Positions 27,801 through 36,377 are shown, counted from the stretch's first letter. The stretch: DNA of 64,000 bases from Mucilaginibacter sp. (GCA_030445275.1 JAUCSE010000038.1:1-64000); one strand, 5' to 3'. A program made the numbers and translations. Notes: generated by a model not told the origin, from the letters alone.

Positions 27801-28001
27801 TGATTTGGCTTTAATGGTAAAACCCGTTGATTCATTTTTTACGGTTATGGTTGCATCAGGTAAAAGCGCACCACCGGGGCCGGATACTTTGCCGGAGATA
27901 CCGGCCAAATTGGTTTGTGCCATGCCTGCCGTGACAAGCAGGAAACAGGCTATGCCCAGCAGGCATATTTTTTTCAGGATACTTTTGCGTAAGATTAACA
28001 T
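24828..28001 (-). CDS. Oar-like TonB-dependent outer-membrane receptor
   Basis: 1057 residues. A signal peptide (ICLLGIACFLLVTAGMAQ) is followed by a carboxypeptidase-regulatory-like domain (about 35-115), a plug domain (IENIGSSTAVTAKDIAKL, PVNGRNFTTLADLSPL) and a beta-barrel ending in the outer-membrane signature LRYGF. This build fits Oar-type receptors rather than SusC, and no susD follows. The ATG at 28001 fits the signal peptide; an upstream TTG extension is unlikely. It may import the substrate or product of the adjacent exported amidohydrolases, which is inference from proximity. Confidence 0.88.
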   Translation of the reverse strand: MLILRKSILKKICLLGIACFLLVTAGMAQTNLAGISGKVSGPGGALLPDATITVKNESTGFTIKAKSNSKGTFLLKELPLGTPYSITVAVVGMATQQQTGFALNQGDLLLVSFVMEDKVQELNVVEIKSATSRNKIENIGSSTAVTAKDIAKLPVNGRNFTTLADLSPLSSGSSLNGQLGSATNYTIDGMAARGTISGGQPTGAYSISLEAVREFQVVTNAYDVTYGSAGGGTISTVTKSGTNVLSGSAFTYARANWLSSPYGLNGLKRNQAFSTYQYGFSLGGPIVKDKAQFFIAWDHQADSRPLYIANIQSADDEKRNNVTQATLDNFLSIARTKYGVAKSPQFGQFDKFKNTHAGFARIDWQINSKNLFTIRDNFIYDLDNQSDGDNTAINIYEVYSTRKSINNSVMASLRSILSPTLTNELKIQHYWEYNKLFANSQLPADNIPRAIVQNISSTAADGSTYSTAIQLGGQRYGGDYFNNNVAQLTDNVYWTKGKYNFTFGGGLSFTNQNSIYGSETNGRFYFTGLTNFNNLTPYRYARDIYVSSDHNIKFNILAPNLYAQVQTSLFPGFDLTAGIRVDYTDYLDKANFNQVVYNTLGLNTSNKLATLQVQPRVQATWDLGQNGKDIIRLGGGILGSALNPYSMINNMLFDGSHILSVDLTGSQVPTPNFPAYRKDPNSAPGQDLLNNPTIPKLATINMNGKDAKVPTVYKANASYSHFFAQNFRVTASAYLSLGRNNYTYLDKNMVDQPYFRIAAEDNRGVYVPASTINTTNGSADWTQGRKTTAVGRVLELESVGKVNQMAFVVDADYRYYKQGEVSFSYTWNQTKDNTSYNGNVANTATLVQYVKDDPRNLSAMSYSDNQFRNKIVFYGSSPTFHGFSAGLRFSGISGTRYSLVVNGNVNGDFVASNDLAYIYDPNAASTPQYLKDGINAILNNPKVEKGMKDYIKNSFGKIAERNGGVNPFYGVIDLRLIKRIAFFKKQYLEISVDLFNVSNLLDKNWGVNHGVATTSIYTIKSFDPVNKQYAYTVNTNAGVSSLSGNPYQFQIGLRYGF

Positions 28002-28383
28002 GATGTGAGTTTTAGTTAACCGCAAAAGTGTATGTACTATGTTAACAGAGCATTCGAGAAATATTAACTCTATAACATTTTTGTTACATGATTATCAAAT
28101 TGATACAATAACACAGCAACTATGTTAAAACTCTTAAAAATATCCCGCCCTAATAATAAAAATCCGCTATTGTCAGGCTCATTACATTTATAATTCAGAT
28201 TATTCAAGTGTGATGATACCTTGACAACCTGTTCCAACCCGGTAGTATTTAAGAAAGTAGCGCTAAAACGGCAGTTCCCAACCTTTTGTTTTTTCTTGTA
28301 TAAGCGGGGTGTTGTGTAAGTAATCTCTGCGCTTTCGATAACGCCGAAATTGGCGTACTGTAGCAGGGTTTTGTAAAAGTAAA

Positions 28384-28419
28384 CACCTGTTGATTAACCA
28401 GACAGTTGACCAACAGGTG
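28384..28419 (-). terminator. Terminator of the tRNA-Ala gene
   Basis: CACCTGTTG (28384-28392) pairs with CAACAGGTG (28411-28419). Read on the minus strand, the stem is followed by TTTACTTTTAC, fitting termination just past the tRNA. The rest of 28002-28383 shows no gene. Confidence 0.6.
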
Positions 28420-28434
28420 CTTTAAGTGTTTGTG

Positions 28435-28568
<134 letters not shown>

Positions 28569-28684
28569 CCCTGATTATATTCAGGATGAACACATTAGAG
28601 GGCATTTTACACTTAAAAAATCAATCTTTCTTCAAACACGATATCAAAGCACATTAAAATCAAATTTGGCTTTGCGCATGAAAA

Positions 28685-28722
28685 TGCACGTGAAATGCAC
28701 GTGAAATTGCCGCGATCTGATC
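28685..28722. promoter_or_regulatory. Candidate recombinase arm-site cluster, left end
   Basis: Two adjacent direct copies of TGCACGTGAAA (28685-28695 and 28696-28706) are followed by AATTGC and GATCTGATC. The reverse complement resembles the sequence at 53869-53899 near the other end. Placement directly before the integrase start suggests binding by the integrase or an excisionase, and possible autoregulation. Confidence 0.6.
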
Positions 28723-28739
28723 ACAATTTATGCGGTAAT

Positions 28740-29945
28740 ATGGCAACTATAAAAATCATCCTGGACAAAAGAAAAGCGAAACCAGATGGTACTTATCCAA
28801 TCTATTTTCAAATCTGTCACAAAAGAAAAACGACAACCCGAAGCACGAAGATTTATATCTCCGAACATGATTGGGATGAAAATTCCAAATCAATTAAAAA
28901 GTCAAACCCCTCACACAAAGCATTAAACATTAAATTAAAAAAGGATTATGCCGATTTCCAGTCACAGCTGCTATTGGCAAACGACGACGAAGTAAAAACA
29001 TTCTTAAATCCTATACCAGTAATAGAACCCATTAAGGAAGAAAGGACAACCATTTACAAGTTCGCACAAGAACTAATAGACCAGTTAAGGATTGATGGTC
29101 AAATAGGCAACGCCTGGGTATATGAATCCACCGTTAATGCATTAAAGTCCTTTCATCCTGAAAACATAACATTCGAGCAAATCGATTACCAATTCCTAAC
29201 GAAATATAATAGCTTTTTAGTGGGTAGAAAGATTAAACATAATTCTATTTATCTATATATAAGAACGCTTCGGATCTTTTATAACAAGGCAATTAAATCA
29301 AAATTAGTTGACAGGGCACTTTATCCTTTTTATGACTATAAGTTGCGTCCAGAAAAAACAAAGAAAAGAGCTATTGATTTGACAACTTTAAGAAAGGTAA
29401 GCTCAATTGAGCTACCCATTGACTCATCAATTTGGCATACAAGAAACTACTTTATGCTATCATTTTATTTAATTGGCATATCTATAGTGGATTTATCACT
29501 ATTGAAGAAATCGGATTTAAAAAACGGGAGAATTATATATAAAAGAAGAAAAACTGGAAAATGGTATGATATTAAGCTGCATGCAGACGCACTTAAAATC
29601 CTCAATTTTTATCAAAGCAATAATGAATACATTCTGCCTTTAGTAGATTCTAGTGCATCGACAGAGGAGCAAATTATTCGTGGAATTAAAGGCAAGACTA
29701 AGCTGATAAATAAATATCTTAATGAGATAGTTAAGTTACTTAAGCTAGAACTAAAAATTACTACTTATACTTCTCGACATTCTTGGGCAACTATCGCCAA
29801 GAAATCAGGCTATAGCATAGAATTAATAGCCGAGGCATTAGGCCATGAATACGGAAATAGAACAACTGCTGTTTACCTTGATACCTTCGATCAAAGTGTT
29901 ATTGATGAAGTCAATGAAAAAGTAATTAATCTTATAAACTTCTAA
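28740..29945 (+). CDS. Tyrosine recombinase / integrase of the island
   Basis: 401 residues in the Bacteroidota phage-integrase layout: an N-terminal arm-binding domain (TIKIILDKRKAKPDGTYPIY), a SAM-like core-binding domain, and the C-terminal catalytic domain. Catalytic residues can be placed in KRRKTGKWYDI (Lys), TYTSRHSWATIAKKSG (HxxR region), ALGHEYGNRTTAVYLDTF (second His and the nucleophilic Tyr). I prefer the ATG at 28740, as the frame's 15 earlier codons overlap the repeated arm-like sites. It should catalyse integration at the anticodon arm of tRNA-Ala. Confidence 0.92.
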   Translation: MATIKIILDKRKAKPDGTYPIYFQICHKRKTTTRSTKIYISEHDWDENSKSIKKSNPSHKALNIKLKKDYADFQSQLLLANDDEVKTFLNPIPVIEPIKEERTTIYKFAQELIDQLRIDGQIGNAWVYESTVNALKSFHPENITFEQIDYQFLTKYNSFLVGRKIKHNSIYLYIRTLRIFYNKAIKSKLVDRALYPFYDYKLRPEKTKKRAIDLTTLRKVSSIELPIDSSIWHTRNYFMLSFYLIGISIVDLSLLKKSDLKNGRIIYKRRKTGKWYDIKLHADALKILNFYQSNNEYILPLVDSSASTEEQIIRGIKGKTKLINKYLNEIVKLLKLELKITTYTSRHSWATIAKKSGYSIELIAEALGHEYGNRTTAVYLDTFDQSVIDEVNEKVINLINF

Positions 29946-29952
29946 CTTTACT

Positions 29953-29985
29953 ACCCCGCTCCAAAAGGGCGGGGTTATTGTTTAG
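29953..29985 (+). terminator. Terminator of the integrase gene
   Basis: ACCCCGC (29953-29959) pairs with GCGGGGT (29969-29975) and is followed by TATTGTTT, starting about ten bases after the integrase stop. Confidence 0.75.
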
Positions 29986-30001
29986 TGTAAGATGTACCGT
30001 A

Positions 30002-30889
30002 ATGATTAAAAGAGACCCTGCAAATTCCCCAGATTCAAAATATGTTTATTTTAATATACCTTTTCAGCCAGTTGATAAATTTTTGAATCTATATTTTCCA
30101 GATAGACCCTCACTATCTGAGATGGGTGACGATAACAACGCCGAAGAGCAAACCTGTAATTATATTTTTAATGACGAAATTATAGGTTTCCCAATCCGAA
30201 AAAATCACTGCTATAATACTAGAGTTTTTATGGATAAATTGAGGGATCTGTATTTGCTCGATGATACGATTATTCTTAGTGGAGAAAACTGCGACGAATA
30301 CATTGTACTAGTTTTTTATATACTGGCTTATAAAACTAATTTTAAGAACTTATACCCTACGCAAATCAAGTACAACAATGATATAAATAAAATTTTAGAT
30401 ACTGTATTATACATAAAGCGAGTTGAAGCGAATAGTAACAACAATATAAATATCCAAATTAAGACCTCAGCAGCAACCTTAACTGGCAATGACGGTATTA
30501 CTATTGACCTTCCAATTAACTTGTCCATACTGAAAAATGTTGTGGTCGCAATATCTGAAAACACACCTTTTTTTAAATTTATAACCACATTCGATAAATT
30601 ATTTGATTCTAAAACTACAATACAAGAAATTATAACTATTCGGAATACACTTGAAGTTAAAGTCGAAGATTACTCAAAGTTTATTGAATTGAGAAGTATT
30701 ACCATGCTTGTTAATTATTTAAGATTTACAAACTCTAAAAAGGAAAAGAAGAAAATTACAAACGATGAAATTCGATTTATTATAAAAACATTTAGAATCG
30801 TTGGTCTCAGTGCCCTTTCACCCTATGAGACCAAGAGTATAAATTCGTTCCGTATAGCATATGAAAGAGCTTTGGGGCATCTAGAATGA
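30002..30889 (+). CDS. Unknown island protein, 295 residues
   Basis: Not recognised. The protein is rich in Asn, Ile and Lys, with no signal peptide and no membrane span. The N-terminal 60 residues are acidic, and the C-terminal third contains a lysine-rich helix (SKKEKKKITNDEIRFIIKT) that could bind nucleic acid. It follows the integrase terminator, so it is transcribed separately, but the place next to the integrase suggests a regulatory or excision role. I start it at the ATG at 30002 rather than an upstream TTG. Confidence 0.7.
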   Translation: MIKRDPANSPDSKYVYFNIPFQPVDKFLNLYFPDRPSLSEMGDDNNAEEQTCNYIFNDEIIGFPIRKNHCYNTRVFMDKLRDLYLLDDTIILSGENCDEYIVLVFYILAYKTNFKNLYPTQIKYNNDINKILDTVLYIKRVEANSNNNINIQIKTSAATLTGNDGITIDLPINLSILKNVVVAISENTPFFKFITTFDKLFDSKTTIQEIITIRNTLEVKVEDYSKFIELRSITMLVNYLRFTNSKKEKKKITNDEIRFIIKTFRIVGLSALSPYETKSINSFRIAYERALGHLE

Positions 30890-31090
30890 TAACTCTGTGA
30901 TTATTAACAGATATTCGACACTATATATTTATTATAATACATATATATGTGTCAATCCAACCTATCATACCATATAGCCAAACCTATCTTTGTAGTGCAA
31001 TGAAAGAGGAAAGGAACAGCCTTAAGTAATTGTTCAAGAGATCGCGAACTCTTGATTTAATTAAAGTTTTATTAAATCATAAAAAGAAAA

Positions 31091-31537
31091 ATGGAAGAGT
31101 CCGTTAAAAACACAGTCAATGTAATTGACTTAATATTGGCAAAACAGGCAGAAGAATTTGAAGAAGCCCCAAAATCTTCAAAAACACCTCAGATTATAAC
31201 AGCAGATAATTTCTTTACAGAGGATAATCCCAAAGGAATTATGAGTAAGCAACAGTTTTGGAAATTGGTAAAACCTCAAACAAAAAGAGAATTGATCGCC
31301 TTTGACTCGTTTCTAACCAAACTAAAAAATGGAGAAAATGTTGAGGCCAATCCTTATGAAAGCTTGGATGATGAGGGAAGAAGTCATTTATGGGCGACGT
31401 TTCGTCAGAGGAAAGGGTCGAATAAGTACAAGGTATTGACCGCAGGTAGTTTTTGTCTATTCATTGGTTTATATCAAGCGGGATTAGTGACTTGCGATTT
31501 TACGCTAACTAGCTTATATCTATCTGCGGAAAAATAA
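31091..31537 (+). CDS. Unknown small protein, first of a related pair
   Basis: 148 residues, not recognised. An acidic N-terminus is followed by ITADNFFTEDN and IMSKQQFWKLV, a segment that aligns with FKAKDIFDESG and ILTKQSFLKLY of the gene at 31645. The C-terminal part has a short hydrophobic stretch around AGSFCLFIGLYQ. A hairpin CAAGAG/CTCTTG lies in its leader (31035-31054) and a terminator follows it, so it forms its own unit. Confidence 0.7.
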   Translation: MEESVKNTVNVIDLILAKQAEEFEEAPKSSKTPQIITADNFFTEDNPKGIMSKQQFWKLVKPQTKRELIAFDSFLTKLKNGENVEANPYESLDDEGRSHLWATFRQRKGSNKYKVLTAGSFCLFIGLYQAGLVTCDFTLTSLYLSAEK

Positions 31538-31550
31538 TCTAACTAAATTA

Positions 31551-31575
31551 AGGAGGCCTAATCAGGCCTCCTTTT
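31551..31575 (+). terminator. Terminator
   Basis: AGGAGGCCT (31551-31559), loop AATC, AGGCCTCCT (31564-31572), then TTTT. A perfect 9 bp GC-rich stem 13 bases past a stop codon. Confidence 0.85.
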
Positions 31576-31644
31576 ATCAACTAAATCTTAAACAGAATCG
31601 AACAGCTCAAAAATAAAGCTGATGGGATTAATATTATCTATAAA

Positions 31645-32082
31645 ATGACACATAAAGCTATAGAAGGAATGAACCCTCAACAAATGGATCGGTTTTTACA
31701 AAACGGTAGCGTTAATCGTTATCAGTATAAATTTAAAGCAAAAGATATATTTGATGAATCTGGCGATTCTCCAATACTAACAAAACAATCCTTTCTTAAA
31801 TTATACCAAACCTGGGATAATGTTGAAAAGGAACAAATTGAAATCTATTTAACTTTAGTCAAAAATGACGTTCGTATCAAAACAGAAAAAGAACTCGGCA
31901 AAGATAGGGGTGGGTATTATAGTGTTTTCTGTGCTTCAAATAATGCAGAAACATATCAATTCAAGATTTATGGCTCAATTGATTTTCTCGGACTTATAAA
32001 TGTGTCTTATTTTGATGGCGCATATAATAAACCAGATTTTGCTCTTGAAGAACTGTATCAAGAAGCGCTAAAAACCAATTAA
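31645..32082 (+). CDS. Unknown small protein, second of a related pair
   Basis: 145 residues, not recognised. Residues about 30-75 resemble the middle of the protein at 31091 (a D-x-F acidic turn, then K-Q-x-F-x-K-L). The C-terminal half is beta-rich and acidic, with no signal peptide. It lies about 90 bases before the helicase-like gene on the same strand, with no terminator between, and may be co-transcribed with it. Confidence 0.7.
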   Translation: MTHKAIEGMNPQQMDRFLQNGSVNRYQYKFKAKDIFDESGDSPILTKQSFLKLYQTWDNVEKEQIEIYLTLVKNDVRIKTEKELGKDRGGYYSVFCASNNAETYQFKIYGSIDFLGLINVSYFDGAYNKPDFALEELYQEALKTN

Positions 32083-32175
32083 TTAATAAGGGGCCATTCG
32101 CCACTTTATAACTCAAATTCTATTCCTACAAGAGAACAGCTTAGATGAGCTGTAAGGGATAACTATATCTAAAAA

Positions 32176-33960
32176 ATGAAGAAAATTAAAATTTCATCAG
32201 GACAATACCTTAGCGATATCATGCCTGAGATACCAACCAATGCAATAATATACAAAACCTTAACTGGTATCGGTGCCACAACACTTGAAATCAATACACC
32301 TCGCAACTCCATCATTATGGAGCCGAATGTTCCAGTAATCAAAGGCAAGAAGCAAAAAGGTATGCTTTCCATTTACGAGGGCGTAGCGATAGATGAAGTC
32401 ATTGATTACTTATCTGGCGAAACGAAACATAAAAAGTTAATGGTGACACCTGAATCCTTCTTTAAAATAAAGGAGGCAGCCGAGTTATTAAGTATTGACC
32501 TGTACAAAGATTATATGTTTCTTTTCGACGAAAGCGACCGTATCATACAAGATGCAGGTTTCAGGAAGAAAATCACTTTCCCGATGGATGACTTTTTTAA
32601 ATTTAAAAGTAAAGCATTCATATCAGCAACAGCATTAGCACCCTCAGACCCGAGGTTCTCAGAAAATGGATTCGCCACGTTGGTGATCGAGCCTGACTTT
32701 GATTACAGTAAGCCAATAGACCTTATCACAACAAACAATGTTTATTTGACCTTAAAGAGTTTATTGGATAATGCTATTTCAGAGAATTATTGCATTTTTT
32801 TTAATTCAACCAATATGATTGGCGCATACATAAAAAAGATGGAGATTCAGAACGAAAGTCAAGTCTACTGTTCCAGAGAAAGCACATATCAGCTTAGGAT
32901 TAGCGAGATTCCACATGTTGCAGATCATTTAAAGAAATTTCGGAAATATAATTTCTTCACAAGCCGCTTTAATTCAGCTGTTGATATTTTCATGGATAGT
33001 AAGCCGGTTGTCATTATCGTGACCGATTTGAACTCAGCTATGCACTCTATGGTGCATCCTAAAACTGAATCTGTGCAAATTGTGGGTAGATTCCGTAATG
33101 GGGTTGATAAAATAGTGCATATCACCAATCTTAACCCCGAATTGAAACCGAAAAGTGAAGAGGAAGTAAAAGGATGGTTAAGCGGATGCGAGCAAACCTA
33201 CAATGATCTTAGTGCTTTGCACAAAGCTACGACAAATCAAGGATCTAAAGATACCCTGGCTGAATGCCTGACATTAGTAACCTATGCCAATTTTATTAAT
33301 GCTGATGGCTCGAAAAACTATTTTATGGAGGATAATATGTTCTTAGAGGAAGAAATAAAAAGAGCCTATGTTGAAGAAACATCATTTCAACAAGCCTATA
33401 AACTGCCGCATTTCAAATCAACACATATCTCTGAGTTATATCCGCTATCTGATCAAAAAAGTGACAAGCTAACAAGTGGTATCTCGATGCTTAAAGTAGT
33501 TGAAGCGGTGATAGAAAGTCTAAATGCTATAAATGATAGCTCATTACCTTATACCATTGATAATAGGCAGACAGTAATGAATGACCTGGAGAAATCTTTT
33601 CCAGAAATTCTAGAAGCCTATAGATTATTGGGGCCAGCTGAATTACGGAAAAATGGGTACTCTAAAAAACAAATAAAAAAGGCTGTGAAACTAAAAAAAG
33701 AAAAGGATCAAAAATCAAGCTACGGTTTTCTAAAATCTCTTCAAAGTAGTTTTGAAGATGGAGTTGATTATCCAACCTCCGAGTTGAAAAAATTGACCCA
33801 AAGCGCTATATCTATACATGGATTGGATTTACATGCCCATATTAAATTACTTAAAGAGTATTTTGAATTAGGCCCGAGGAAAACATTAGGCTTTGACTCC
33901 AATAAAAATGAAATTAAGGGTTATAAAGTTGTTCGATGTAAATTTAATAGGATAGAATAA
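32176..33960 (+). CDS. SF2-helicase-like protein with an altered P-loop
   Basis: 594 residues. The first 330 show the order of superfamily 2 motifs: a P-loop position reading TLTGIGATTLE (Ala in place of the catalytic Lys), a Walker B MFLFDESDRI, a motif III SATA, and a motif VI VQIVGRFRNG. The remainder is lysine-rich and helical with no recognised domain. It could be a replication-origin or single-strand binding ATPase of the element that works without the usual lysine, or a non-hydrolysing relative. I believe similar proteins occur in Bacteroidota phages and elements, but I could not check. Confidence 0.72.
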   Translation: MKKIKISSGQYLSDIMPEIPTNAIIYKTLTGIGATTLEINTPRNSIIMEPNVPVIKGKKQKGMLSIYEGVAIDEVIDYLSGETKHKKLMVTPESFFKIKEAAELLSIDLYKDYMFLFDESDRIIQDAGFRKKITFPMDDFFKFKSKAFISATALAPSDPRFSENGFATLVIEPDFDYSKPIDLITTNNVYLTLKSLLDNAISENYCIFFNSTNMIGAYIKKMEIQNESQVYCSRESTYQLRISEIPHVADHLKKFRKYNFFTSRFNSAVDIFMDSKPVVIIVTDLNSAMHSMVHPKTESVQIVGRFRNGVDKIVHITNLNPELKPKSEEEVKGWLSGCEQTYNDLSALHKATTNQGSKDTLAECLTLVTYANFINADGSKNYFMEDNMFLEEEIKRAYVEETSFQQAYKLPHFKSTHISELYPLSDQKSDKLTSGISMLKVVEAVIESLNAINDSSLPYTIDNRQTVMNDLEKSFPEILEAYRLLGPAELRKNGYSKKQIKKAVKLKKEKDQKSSYGFLKSLQSSFEDGVDYPTSELKKLTQSAISIHGLDLHAHIKLLKEYFELGPRKTLGFDSNKNEIKGYKVVRCKFNRIE

Positions 33961-34014
33961 GACACTAAAAGTTCTGTATTATATCCCTAGTATTTAGGTG
34001 TCTTAAAAATGAAG

Positions 34015-34039
34015 CCTTGGCTTATTAGCCAGGGTTTTT
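34015..34039 (+). terminator. Terminator of the helicase-like gene
   Basis: CCTTGGCT (34015-34022), loop TATT, AGCCAGGG (34027-34034), then a T-run. It lies about 55 bases after the stop codon. Confidence 0.75.
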
Positions 34040-34361
34040 CCATTTCATTTTTTTTATTTTAAAATAGGCATTTTAAATAAACATCCCCCCTGTGTGTTAA
34101 TCGGATGAAGGCTCTCTAACGATCAACCCCCGATACATGATGTTGGCGAAACCATTTTAACAACACTACTTTCCCTATATACTCAGTGCCCAACATTTGA
34201 AAACAAATTTTCAAACGGTCTAAAGTCGCGCTGTAAAATGGTTCCCAAACCGACCACCCACTAGTAAAGGTGCATCCATCCGTCCAGTTGTTTTATAAAA
34301 CAGCATTCGAATTATACCATCTACAAGTAATCAACCTCAATATTTACCTAACCTATAAACA
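34040..34361. other. Structured gene-free leader
   Basis: No gene is seen. AACCATTTTA (34150-34159) pairs with TAAAATGGTT (34234-34243), enclosing a perfect hairpin TTTGAAAA-CAAA-TTTTCAAA (34196-34215). The nested arrangement suggests a structured 5' leader or small RNA ahead of the three paralogous genes. A replication origin is an alternative. Confidence 0.45.
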
Positions 34362-34880
34362 ATGTACGAAACCGTCAGAAATCCCTATTACAAACAATCG
34401 AGAACCGGGCAACCCGAACTAACCGCACCTGTCAGAAATCGAGATACAGAAATCCTGAAAGCCTATGATCGGATAGCTATGGGCGTGAGAACCCTGTTAG
34501 CTAAACTAGCATCAAGGGAACAGCAAAAATATGTCGAGTTTGCATATCCCTGGCAATTGTCCGATCACAGTATAACAAAGGAATTTATCTGTAAGTTTTG
34601 CTCCGTACAACTCTATTTAAAAAAAGACGAATACCTTATCGAACTATTTATCTCTCCCGAAAGCTGCAATAATGGTACCGGTATCAATTCTACTGCACTC
34701 CTTCGTCTGGCATTTAAACATACAGCGGACGAAACCACCAACCTCTTTATAGAGAACTGTCTGAAAATTACCCTTACCGATAATACAGCAGCTTACTTTT
34801 TAAAAAAAGAAGAGCAGTATGAAGAAACCATGCAAAAAGCTTATCGGGAATGGGAATTGAAGAAAAAGCAAGGGCTGTAA
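34362..34880 (+). CDS. Unknown protein, paralogue A of a tandem triplet
   Basis: 172 residues, no recognised family. The central region shares a pattern with the two genes that follow: an Asn-started helix (NRDTEILKAYDRIAMGVRTLL), a strand around SVQLYLKKDEYLIEL, a helix LLRLAFKHTADE, and an IE..L.I.L segment. No signal peptide; the C-terminus is a charged helix (YREWELKKKQ). Spacing of about 85 bases to the next copy and equal strand suggest one transcript. Confidence 0.72.
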   Translation: MYETVRNPYYKQSRTGQPELTAPVRNRDTEILKAYDRIAMGVRTLLAKLASREQQKYVEFAYPWQLSDHSITKEFICKFCSVQLYLKKDEYLIELFISPESCNNGTGINSTALLRLAFKHTADETTNLFIENCLKITLTDNTAAYFLKKEEQYEETMQKAYREWELKKKQGL

Positions 34881-34965
34881 TGGCTCTTGCTCTCCCTACC
34901 ACTTTCTTACCTCCATCATATAAAACGAAATCATACACATTATTTAATCTTTTAATCATAAAAAA

Positions 34966-35442
34966 ATGAAAGCAAACAACAATCAACAGACTGCTGAAGC
35001 AGCTTTAGCTGTCAAAAACGAAGCAGTTACAAAAGCCTATAAGGCTATTATTACTGAAGTAAAGCAACTAATTACCTTATTCTCTACCGACTATTTACGA
35101 ACTTTTATAGAGGTCGACTACAGTTCCATCGGTTTCACGAGCATTTATGGCTTTTATAGCCCCTTATTGCATTTAAGATTGGAACAAACGGATGGGGTTA
35201 ACACCATTTACTTTGCAAGGAACTATAGTTTCAAAGCTCAAATTGGTTATCATTTGGACGCAGTTTTAAGCCGATGCGTTTATAAACATACATCGAAAAC
35301 AAACACTGGTGTTGACATTGAAGATAGCCTTGATATAAGCATTTACAACCTTGAGGATTATAAACAAACGAAAGGTTTGATGGATCGAGGATTCAAAGGA
35401 GCGGTCAAAACAACGGTAGAGGTAAGTAAACTTCAAGCATAA
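34966..35442 (+). CDS. Unknown protein, paralogue B of a tandem triplet
   Basis: 158 residues. It aligns with paralogues A and C over its central part: VKNEAVTKAYKAIITEVKQL, a strand SPLLHLRLEQ, the helix AVLSRCVYKHTSKT, then VDIEDSLDISIYNLEDY. The sequence similarity is weak but keeps order and spacing, so gene duplication followed by divergence is likely. No catalytic motif, signal peptide or membrane span. Function unknown. Confidence 0.72.
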   Translation: MKANNNQQTAEAALAVKNEAVTKAYKAIITEVKQLITLFSTDYLRTFIEVDYSSIGFTSIYGFYSPLLHLRLEQTDGVNTIYFARNYSFKAQIGYHLDAVLSRCVYKHTSKTNTGVDIEDSLDISIYNLEDYKQTKGLMDRGFKGAVKTTVEVSKLQA

Positions 35443-35498
35443 TAACAAATAGAGAGGGGGCGATAAAGTCCCCTTTTCTTTTTATAAATATTATAGAT

Positions 35499-36029
35499 AT
35501 GAACCCATCAATTCAAGATGTGCTAAACGCAGCACCTGAAGAAAGGCAAATTCTATTTCCCAAGCAACTTATAGCGCCTATTAACCTTCGTAATAAAAAC
35601 GTGGAGGTTAGTAAACTCTATACGAACATTATTAGGGATATAAGATACCTGTTATCACGAATGAGCTATGAGGAACATCGCACCTATTTAATGACCAATT
35701 ATGAGAAGAAAGACACTTGTACCGGTTGTGTGTTGTTTGAATTCGTGAGCGTGATGTGTACCCTTACTTTAAATGTAAAGGAATATTGTTACTCAATTGA
35801 ACTTGAAACAGATTCTGATATTCAGAAAATCATAGGTGAGTACAATTACAACAAAATGTTACGTGCAGTTTATCGCTTAACGATGTGGGAGAATACCTGT
35901 CATGATTTAGAAGATATAGTATCTATTGAAACTAACATTATGGATCACTACAGCTATTTCAAAAGGCGAATTAGAGATACAAGTGATCCTGGTTCAATGT
36001 TGGTGGTCGAGGATGCTATTTTGGAATAA
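35499..36029 (+). CDS. Unknown protein, paralogue C of a tandem triplet
   Basis: 176 residues. Shared features with A and B: LRNKNVEVSKLYTNIIRDIR, a strand SVMCTLTLNVKEYCYSIEL, the helix MLRAVYRLTMWE and the segment VSIETNIMDHYSYF. It alone has an N-terminal extension of about 28 residues and extra cysteines (DTCTGCVLFE). A terminator follows it, closing the unit of three. Confidence 0.72.
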   Translation: MNPSIQDVLNAAPEERQILFPKQLIAPINLRNKNVEVSKLYTNIIRDIRYLLSRMSYEEHRTYLMTNYEKKDTCTGCVLFEFVSVMCTLTLNVKEYCYSIELETDSDIQKIIGEYNYNKMLRAVYRLTMWENTCHDLEDIVSIETNIMDHYSYFKRRIRDTSDPGSMLVVEDAILE

Positions 36030-36065
36030 AGAAAAATTGAACTCCGAGTGGGTTCATTTTTCTTT
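36028..36065 (+). terminator. Terminator closing the triplet
   Basis: GAAAAATTGAAC pairs with GTTCATTTTTC with one bulge, directly at the stop codon, followed by TTTACTTT. Confidence 0.7.
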
Positions 36066-36202
36066 ACTTTAATCGTAATTTCGTGTCTGATATTTTAAAA
36101 CTAAACAGGCATTATTTGAATACATAAAAGAAACATTACATATAGTTAAGATATAAGTGTTTAGCTTATCGTTCTTGTCTTAGAAAACCGCAAATTTAAT
36201 TA

Positions 36203-36270
36203 GACAACGAGAACAGATTAGTTAAGCACCCACGCGATAGGCGTAAGGGTGCTTGCTGGTTTGTTGTTGT
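36203..36270. other. Hairpin-containing leader
   Basis: An outer GACAAC/GTTGTC pair (36203-36208 and 36265-36270) encloses an 8 bp stem AAGCACCC/GGGTGCTT (36224-36231 and 36247-36254). It lies about 110 bases before the small lipoprotein-like gene and may be a structured leader or a second terminator; no T-run follows. Confidence 0.4.
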
Positions 36271-36377
36271 CGGGTTCTTTGCGGTACCTCTAAGGCACGA
36301 ACTAAGTACAGTCCCTTGCGCTTATTGTGTTTAAATCCCACCATAGAGGACTGATATGGTTATTAAAACCTTATCAA

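Noticed and set aside
24828..28001. SusC of a polysaccharide utilisation locus
   Set aside because: No susD or glycoside hydrolase follows; the Oar-like build and the neighbouring amidohydrolases point elsewhere.
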